Assembly (NCBI GenBank): GCA_023151335.1
Contig: JAKLJF010000125.1
Location: 1-10,195 of the forward strand
DNA: 10,195 nucleotides
From: Thermoanaerobaculia bacterium
GTDB taxonomy: Bacteria > Bacteroidota > Bacteroidia > Chitinophagales > Saprospiraceae
Reading direction: 5' to 3'
Under the pieces are notes generated by a model, which saw nothing but the letters and a program-made list of their open reading frames with translations, did not search any database and was not told the origin of the DNA. Shown piece after piece: positions 6,673 to 10,195 of this stretch (position 1 is the stretch's first letter; every line of letters starts with the position of its first letter). The position numbers and the translations under genes are program-made.

Positions 6673-6694
6673 TCATCCGACCTTACATTTGAGC
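6673..6694. repeat. Inverted-repeat arm flanking the template repeat
   Basis: This 22-bp arm (TCATCCGACCTTACATTT, then GAGC) is the reverse complement of 7093-7114 with one mismatch. Weaker similarity with two 1-bp gaps extends about 10 bp further outward. It abuts the 3' end of the TR. It contains TACATTTG, a -7-like box, here pointing rightward. Confidence 0.85.
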
Positions 6695-6828
6695 TACGGG
6701 ACGAGAACCAGGCGGAAGCCATAGTTGTTGTTGCGGTTGTTCGGGTTGTTGTTGTTGTTGCGGTTAGCCGGTAGGCAGTTCTCCGCGTCGTTGTTCCAAC
6801 TCCCGCCGCGAATAACACGGTTCGAACC
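6694..6828 (-). other. DGR template repeat (TR)
   Basis: The coding-strand copy matches the end of the nSTAND1-FGE gene (7127-7258) over 135 bp. All 18 substitutions are at adenines of this copy (A to C, G or T), as I aligned them. It holds 15 AAC codons and, in the gene's frame, would read RNNNNNPNNRNNNYGFRLV near its end. This is the standard form of a DGR template: AAC codons that yield many residues but no stop codons when adenines are randomised. No open frame or start precedes it, so it is an RNA template and not a protein gene. It has one AAC codon more than the VR (five versus four in one run). Identity begins at GGTTCG (6828) and ends at the TAG (6694), with an invariant G+C-rich end that serves as the initiation-of-mutagenic-homology segment. 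Confidence 0.95.
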
Positions 6829-6850
6829 CTCGATGGATGCCCTTTTATCA

Positions 6851-6961
6851 TCATTTTTCAGTTTGAGATTTCTTCATTTTGTTGCCCCGCAGAAAGGCAT
6901 TCATCTCCTGCAAAGCCCCGCCGCTGTCGCCCACTGGGATAGTGAATAGCTTGATTTGCAT
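6851..6961 (-). pseudogene. Truncated DGR accessory gene (HRDC-type protein N-terminus)
   Basis: ATG 6961 to TGA 6851 encodes 36 residues: MQIKLFTIPVGDSGGALQEM, then NAFLRGNK and an unrelated tail MKKSQTEK. The first 28 residues look like the N-terminus of a small protein found in DGR cassettes of Bacteroidota and cyanobacteria, where a C-terminal HRDC domain follows. This recognition is from memory and not from a search. In intact cassettes such a gene lies between the target gene and the TR, which is exactly its place here. Everything after GNK is missing, so a deletion joined the stub to the DNA just before the TR. It could still be translated, but function is doubtful. Confidence 0.5.
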
Positions 6962-6976
6962 AATACGTTGTTTTTC

Positions 6977-7003
6977 AAAAAAAATTCGACCGCCCAAGGC
7001 GGT
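6977..7003 (-). terminator. Terminator-like hairpin downstream of the nSTAND1-FGE gene (second)
   Basis: On the minus strand ACCGCC-TTG-GGCGGT (7003-6989) forms a 6-bp G+C-rich stem with a 3-nt loop, followed after CGAA by eight T (6984-6977). It could end the nSTAND1 transcript or attenuate read-through into the TR. A role as the DGR target-site stem-loop is an alternative. Confidence 0.5.
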
Positions 7004-7027
7004 AAAGTAAAAAACGCTCGTTGCCTC

Positions 7028-7055
7028 AAAAAAAGTCGCAGAGGGGTCGTCCCTC
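7028..7055 (-). terminator. Terminator-like hairpin downstream of the nSTAND1-FGE gene (first)
   Basis: On the minus strand GAGGG-ACGAC-CCCTC (7055-7041) forms a 5-bp stem with a 5-nt loop, followed after six bases by seven T (7034-7028). It is weaker than the next hairpin 40 bp downstream. It lies about 75 bp after the VR. Confidence 0.35.
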
Positions 7056-7092
7056 CCCCTCCTTGCTCCTTTTTTCTCGCCAACGCGCTCTT

Positions 7093-7114
7093 GCTCAAAT
7101 GTAAGGCCGGATGA
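7093..7114. repeat. Inverted-repeat arm flanking the variable repeat
   Basis: This is the partner of 6673-6694 (21 of 22 complementary). It begins 12 bp beyond the VR stop codon. On the minus strand it contains TACATTTG (7103-7096), a fit to the TAnnTTTG -7 box pointing toward the accessory stub and TR. A TTG lies only 16 bp upstream, too close for the usual spacing. Confidence 0.85.
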
Positions 7115-7126
7115 ACTGCCAACTGA

Positions 7127-7258
7127 CTACGGGACGAGAACCAGGCGGAAGCCATAGTAGCCGGTGCGGTTGCGCGGGGGGCCGGCGCTGCGGTAAGCCG
7201 GTAGGCAGTCCTCCGCGTCGAGGTTCCAACTCCCGCCGCGAATAACACGGTACGAACC
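7127..7258 (-). other. DGR variable repeat (VR) at the 3' end of the nSTAND1-FGE gene
   Basis: The last 132 bp of the target gene align with the TR. TR asparagines have become Y (928), L (938), D (942), Y (947), S, A, G, P (949-952), R (954), T, G and Y (957-959). One AAC is unchanged (955). Third codon positions stay C, as expected when only the adenines of AAC are changed. The variable residues lie in the last turn of the FGE/C-type-lectin fold, between the GGSW motif and the final YGFRLV strand, where known DGR receptors place their ligand-binding residues. The segment from GGC (GFRLV) to TAG is identical in both repeats. Confidence 0.95.
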
Positions 7259-10033
7259 GCTTTTTGCCCCCCAGGGCGTTTCCGCAGGTAGTAAGTCGCC
7301 ATACCAGTCGAAACACCATTCCCATACGTTGCCGCTCATATCGTAAAGTCCTGCGCCGTTGGCTTTTTTTGCTCTTACCGCTTGCGTACGGCTGTCGCTG
7401 TTACTTCCGTACCAGGCCACTTCGTCGATCTCATCGCTGCCGCTGTACTTAAATGTATCGTGCCGGGCGCCACCTTTAGCGGCATACTCCCATTCCGCCT
7501 CGGTGGGCAGCCGGTAGCCGCGGGCGTTTTCGGGCAGAGTGACCGTCCATTTAAAATCGTCCAACCTGTTTTCATTCAAAGAGTCTTTTTCTCCCGGTTT
7601 GATCGCATACGCGGGTGTGCAGTTCATTTTCCGGCTGAGCCAGTTGGCGTACTCCACGGCATCGTACCAATTGACATAAACGACCGGATTATCGCCGATC
7701 CAGCCCCAGGAGGGTTGGTATTTTGCCTCTTCCAGCATTTTGCCATCCCCTCCTATCCGTTGGGTAATATCGCGGCCGTTGGCCCAGCAAAAAAGATTGT
7801 ACTGCCATACGGTGGTTTCAGTTTCGGCCATCCGGAAATTTGGCACGGCGGTTTCGTATTTGCCCTGCATTTGGTAAGCGCCATCTTTCATTTCCACCAT
7901 CACCGGGAAATATCGGGCATTAAGCAGGCTGTCTCTATCTTTGTCGAGCGCATTCAAGGCATCCCCGATGTCGTTTTTTTGCGAAATACCGGGTTTGCCG
8001 AGCAGTTTGGCTGCCATTTCAAAAGGTTCAATTGCTTGAGCAGATTGCCCTGCATGAAAACGGAAAAAGGCAATCTCCATCAGTTCATAGGCAACACTGT
8101 CACGCACAGTGCCGAGGGAGGCGGCATTTACCAACAAGGAAAAAGCGGCATTATAATCGAGATGCAGTATGGCGTCACGGGATTGAGCAAGCAAATTGGT
8201 AACAACTACTTGGGTGAGCCTTTCCGCTTCTGCTTTTGCCTGGTTTGCCAATAGGGTTGCCTCATTTGCTTCCTGCTTTTTTTGTTCTGCTTCAATTTTC
8301 GCCTGCCTGGCCTTTTCGGAATCTATGCCGGATTGTTTAATCGCTGCCTGTGCTTTTACTTCCGCGATGCGGGCGGCTTCCTGCGCCACAGCGGCCTCTT
8401 TTGTTTTTTGATCTGCCTCTTTTTGGGCCGCCAAAGCGGTACGGGTAGCAGCCTTGGCATTTCCTTTTTCAATTCCGGCCAGGGAATCGCTTACGGCGGC
8501 TGCACGGGTTTTTACCTGGGCCAGGGAATCGCTTATTTCGGCGTCACGGGTTTTCTGCTCAGCTAACCCCACTGCGTTAGCCGCTTTTTTCGACTGCTGG
8601 TAGGCAATCCAAATGGAAATTGCCGCTCCCAACACCAACACCCCCGCAATAACCGACGTCAGCATTGCCCGCCGCTGCCGCCGTTGCGCTTCTGCCTTTT
8701 CCCGCGCAATGCGGGCTTCTTCGGCGGCCAGTTCTTCCTTCCGTTGTTGTTCCAGCCGCTCCCTTTTCAACTCCAGCACCGGTTCCAGCAGCGTATCATG
8801 CGGCAGTTCGTAGGTGTAGCCGCCCCCGGCGCCGGGTTCGGCGCGCAGCAGGCGGTTGGCCACCAGGGTTTCGAGCAGGGCCGGTTCTATGCCGTAAAAA
8901 CGCCCGATTTGCGCTTCGTGCAGGTTCAGGCGCACCGGAGGGTCGCCTTCCTGCGCCAGTCCTTCCTCGCACAGCCGGCGGGCGGCCAGCCGTTCGGCCT
9001 CGCCGGGCAGGGCGTCTATCCGTTCGAGATAGTAATCTTTCACGATGGTTTTCAGTGTGCCGAGGTTTTCGGGCGTAAAGTGCGTCACCCCCTCCTGTTC
9101 CGCCCGCCGCTCGAACGATTCGGCCAGTATTTGCAGTTGATTGGTCTCTACCCTGCCCTCTTCGTCGGCCAGGAAGTCGAGTATTTTGCCCATCGCCTCC
9201 GGCGCAAATCCAAACGCCGGCGTGTCGAATCCCGGCAGTCCGGCGGGCCGCTCCAAGGCTTCCTGCGCCTGTGTGCGAGGCAGCGGGTGCAGGGCGTACC
9301 GGCGGCCGAAAATGGCCGGCAGCGGGTATTTGAGTTTGTCCATCAGGTGCAGCCGGTCTTCGCGGATGGCAAACACGGCTTTCACATCCAGGCGCGCGGC
9401 CAGCAGGTTCTGCATGTCTTCCGGCAGTCCGGCGTATCGCTCGGCCACTTCCGGCGGCAGGTCGCCGTGCAGCGCCTGGCTCAACTCGTCGGCAAAGCGC
9501 TGCTGCTGCGCCAGCGGATAGGTAAAAAACTCCTCAAACTGGTCGAAAATCAGCACCACCCGCCGCTGCCCGCTGCGTTTCAGGGCCAGCCAGAGCGTAT
9601 CGCCGGCCTCGCCCGGCGGGAGCGCGGCGTCGATGCACGCGGCATCCGGGCCGGGCGGAAAGGCCTGGGCAAGGAAAGCGCGCGTCGTTTCGGCCGGGGC
9701 CGTCTTGTCGGGCACCCAGGCTCCGAATTTGACTGCCAGCGGCTCATACCACCGCTCCGAACCGGGTTTTTCGGCCAACAGCCGCGGCACGATACTTTCT
9801 TCGCCATTTGGCGTTGGATCGACAATCTTTGATTTTTCGGCCAGTAGCCGCGGCACGATACCGGCATTGAGCAACGAACTTTTTCCATGGCCCGATTTGC
9901 CGAACAGCACCACGGTTTTTTCCAGCGCGATCAGCGCGTACAGGTCGCGTATGTCGGCGTCGCGGCCGAAAAAACGGTCCTGCTCCTCCGTCTTAAATGG
10001 ATTGATACCCGGAAATCTGCGTTTCGTTTTCAT
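7127..10033 (-). CDS. nSTAND1 ATPase fused to a hypervariable FGE-like domain (DGR target)
   Basis: From ATG 10033 the protein has 968 residues. Residues 8-30 (PGINPFKTEEQDRFFGRD) and Walker A FGKSGHGKSS (44-53), Walker B VVLIFDQFEEFF (159-170) and FAIREDRL (221-228) mark an nSTAND1-type P-loop NTPase, with winged-helix-like parts to about 415. A charged coil (420-455), one membrane helix (457-477), a long Ala/Lys/Glu coiled coil (480-610) and a helical TPR-like stretch (615-700) follow. An FGE-sulfatase domain (705-968) contains RLPTEAEWEYAAKGG, LYDMSGNVWEWC and VIRGGSW. Of the FGE active-site cysteine pair only the second has a counterpart (C943), so it is probably a binding domain and not an oxidase. 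The last 44 residues are the VR. Its ATG overlaps the upstream stop (ATGA). An in-frame ATG at 10099 lies inside that upstream gene and is less likely. The inferred job is ATP-driven signalling on ligand recognition. Confidence 0.92.
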   Translation of the reverse strand: MKTKRRFPGINPFKTEEQDRFFGRDADIRDLYALIALEKTVVLFGKSGHGKSSLLNAGIVPRLLAEKSKIVDPTPNGEESIVPRLLAEKPGSERWYEPLAVKFGAWVPDKTAPAETTRAFLAQAFPPGPDAACIDAALPPGEAGDTLWLALKRSGQRRVVLIFDQFEEFFTYPLAQQQRFADELSQALHGDLPPEVAERYAGLPEDMQNLLAARLDVKAVFAIREDRLHLMDKLKYPLPAIFGRRYALHPLPRTQAQEALERPAGLPGFDTPAFGFAPEAMGKILDFLADEEGRVETNQLQILAESFERRAEQEGVTHFTPENLGTLKTIVKDYYLERIDALPGEAERLAARRLCEEGLAQEGDPPVRLNLHEAQIGRFYGIEPALLETLVANRLLRAEPGAGGGYTYELPHDTLLEPVLELKRERLEQQRKEELAAEEARIAREKAEAQRRQRRAMLTSVIAGVLVLGAAISIWIAYQQSKKAANAVGLAEQKTRDAEISDSLAQVKTRAAAVSDSLAGIEKGNAKAATRTALAAQKEADQKTKEAAVAQEAARIAEVKAQAAIKQSGIDSEKARQAKIEAEQKKQEANEATLLANQAKAEAERLTQVVVTNLLAQSRDAILHLDYNAAFSLLVNAASLGTVRDSVAYELMEIAFFRFHAGQSAQAIEPFEMAAKLLGKPGISQKNDIGDALNALDKDRDSLLNARYFPVMVEMKDGAYQMQGKYETAVPNFRMAETETTVWQYNLFCWANGRDITQRIGGDGKMLEEAKYQPSWGWIGDNPVVYVNWYDAVEYANWLSRKMNCTPAYAIKPGEKDSLNENRLDDFKWTVTLPENARGYRLPTEAEWEYAAKGGARHDTFKYSGSDEIDEVAWYGSNSDSRTQAVRAKKANGAGLYDMSGNVWEWCFDWYGDLLPAETPWGAKSGSYRVIRGGSWNLDAEDCLPAYRSAGPPRNRTGYYGFRLVLVP
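9767..9860 (-). repeat. 66-bp-period in-frame duplication next to Walker A
   Basis: 28-bp copies at 9767-9794 and 9833-9860 differ at two bases and encode IVPRLLAEK twice. The 22-residue insertion (residues about 68-89, containing SKIVDPTPNGEES) directly follows the Walker A helix. Other nSTAND1 proteins, as I know them, carry this IPRL-like motif once. It keeps the frame, so the protein may still work. Confidence 0.85.
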
Positions 10034-10195
10034 AGGGTATAGGCGTATTGGTTCCCGGTTTCGAGCAGGCGAAATTTCAGGTTCTGGCACTTTTCCCAAA
10101 ACTGCTCCTTGGTCAGGGCGTACGTGTTCAGCCCGCGTTTCAGTTCGTTGAACTGGCTGATCAGCATGGTGGCCGTGTCTTTTTCTCCGATACCG
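10030..10195 (-). CDS. C-terminal end of an upstream gene, EAD-like (5' end off the window)
   Basis: The frame is open from the window edge to TGA at 10030, giving 54 residues. Its stop overlaps the nSTAND1 start as ATGA, so the two genes are translationally coupled and their products are probably used together. The visible end (ATMLISQFNELKRGLNTYAL, then TKEQFWEKCQNLKFRLLETG) has the same pattern as the second half of the EAD11-like domain in the NACHT protein (LSSRYAEYRRSSRQGINSRD...). Both show a hydrophobic run, L/Y-x-E-x-K/R-R, a turn with acidic residues, then an amphipathic helix ending in ILDLI or LLET. This suggests an effector-associated adaptor, alone or fused to an effector outside the window. 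The similarity is by eye and the domain is incomplete, so the family is tentative; the gene itself is well supported. Confidence 0.75.
   Translation of the reverse strand, partial: GIGEKDTATMLISQFNELKRGLNTYALTKEQFWEKCQNLKFRLLETGNQYAYTL

Noticed and set aside
6721..6770. GTT triplet runs as a microsatellite or CRISPR-like repeat
   Set aside because: They are the AAC codons of the TR on the opposite strand. There are no spacers of constant length.
6819..6832. GGTTCGAACCC resembling the T-arm of tRNA-His, as a possible attachment site
   Set aside because: It is the 5' edge of the TR. The VR copy differs at the mutable adenine, and the match to the tRNA is too short and centred on a common TTCGAA palindrome.
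6663..6854. Threonine-rich minus-strand frame across the template repeat
   Set aside because: It reads the AAC repeats in another frame (ACA/ACC codons). The gene-matching frame gives the FGE-like sequence, and all differences from VR follow the DGR pattern, so this is not a protein gene.
6901..7302. 133-residue minus-strand frame across VR and its downstream region
   Set aside because: It runs out of frame through the end of the nSTAND1-FGE gene and its hairpins, and has no recognisable domain.
8684..9832. Long plus-strand frame (382 residues) opposite the nSTAND1 gene
   Set aside because: It is an antisense shadow of a G+C-rich gene. The minus-strand frame has clear Walker motifs, a coiled coil and an FGE domain; this one is rich in Arg, Gln and Phe without motifs.
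10034..10099. Upstream ATG for the nSTAND1 gene
   Set aside because: It lies within the upstream gene. The ATGA overlap at 10030-10033 is a better start, and the extra 22 residues lack features of the nSTAND1 family.
1..10195. Reverse transcriptase, transposase or integrase gene
   Set aside because: I looked for YxDD-type and integrase-like motifs in the coding frames and saw none; the large frames are all accounted for by other domains.

Overview
The window looks like a chromosome segment of a Bacteroidota bacterium. A Saprospiria/Lewinella-like lineage is a guess from the type of genes present. The clearest sign is the promoter form: a -33 TTG/TTTG and a -7 box TAnnTTTG 19-21 bp apart appear before the tRNA-His gene, before the zinc-ribbon gene and, more weakly, before the NACHT gene. 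Shine-Dalgarno sequences are poor, as is usual in this phylum.

Left part (1-4064) reads as ordinary chromosome. A REC-Crp/Fnr regulator runs leftward off the edge (1-1007, minus). Divergent from it are a two-CBS-domain protein (1192-1647) and a universal stress protein with two Usp domains and an N-terminal thioredoxin-like domain lacking CxxC (1718-2869). A zinc-ribbon/PH-like protein (2948-3901) follows, with its promoter inside a perfect 13-bp inverted repeat. Then come tRNA-His(GTG) (3990-4064) and a strong terminator (4070-4103).

Right part (about 4100-10195) looks like an accessory conflict/defence island starting just after the tRNA. On the plus strand is a membrane-anchored STAND ATPase with an EAD11-like adaptor, a NACHT module and a glycine-rich multi-pass C-terminal region (4249-6555). 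Convergent to it, on the minus strand, is an nSTAND1-type ATPase (7127-10033) with a membrane segment, a long Ala/Lys/Glu coiled coil and a C-terminal formylglycine-generating-enzyme-like (FGE, C-type-lectin-fold) domain. Its start overlaps by ATGA the stop of a partly visible upstream gene whose C-terminus also resembles an effector-associated domain.

The main discovery is a diversity-generating retroelement (DGR). The last 132 bp of the nSTAND1-FGE gene form a variable repeat (VR, 7127-7258). A 135-bp template repeat (TR, 6694-6828), packed with AAC codons, lies about 300 bp downstream. In my hand alignment all 18 substitutions fall at adenines of the TR on the coding strand, the signature of adenine-specific mutagenic retrohoming. 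No reverse transcriptase is visible in the window. Between VR and TR there is only a 36-residue stub that resembles the start of a DGR accessory (HRDC-type) protein. The cassette is therefore either served by a reverse transcriptase in trans or is a stranded remnant. The DNA just outside VR and TR forms a near-perfect 22-bp inverted repeat, so a shared transcript could fold with the TR in the loop.

The working picture is a hypervariable surface or periplasmic recognition domain on an ATP-dependent signalling switch, coupled to an EAD-linked partner and sitting beside a second EAD-NACHT switch. Functions are inferred from domain families. The TR/VR pattern, overlaps, repeats and motifs are read directly from the sequence.
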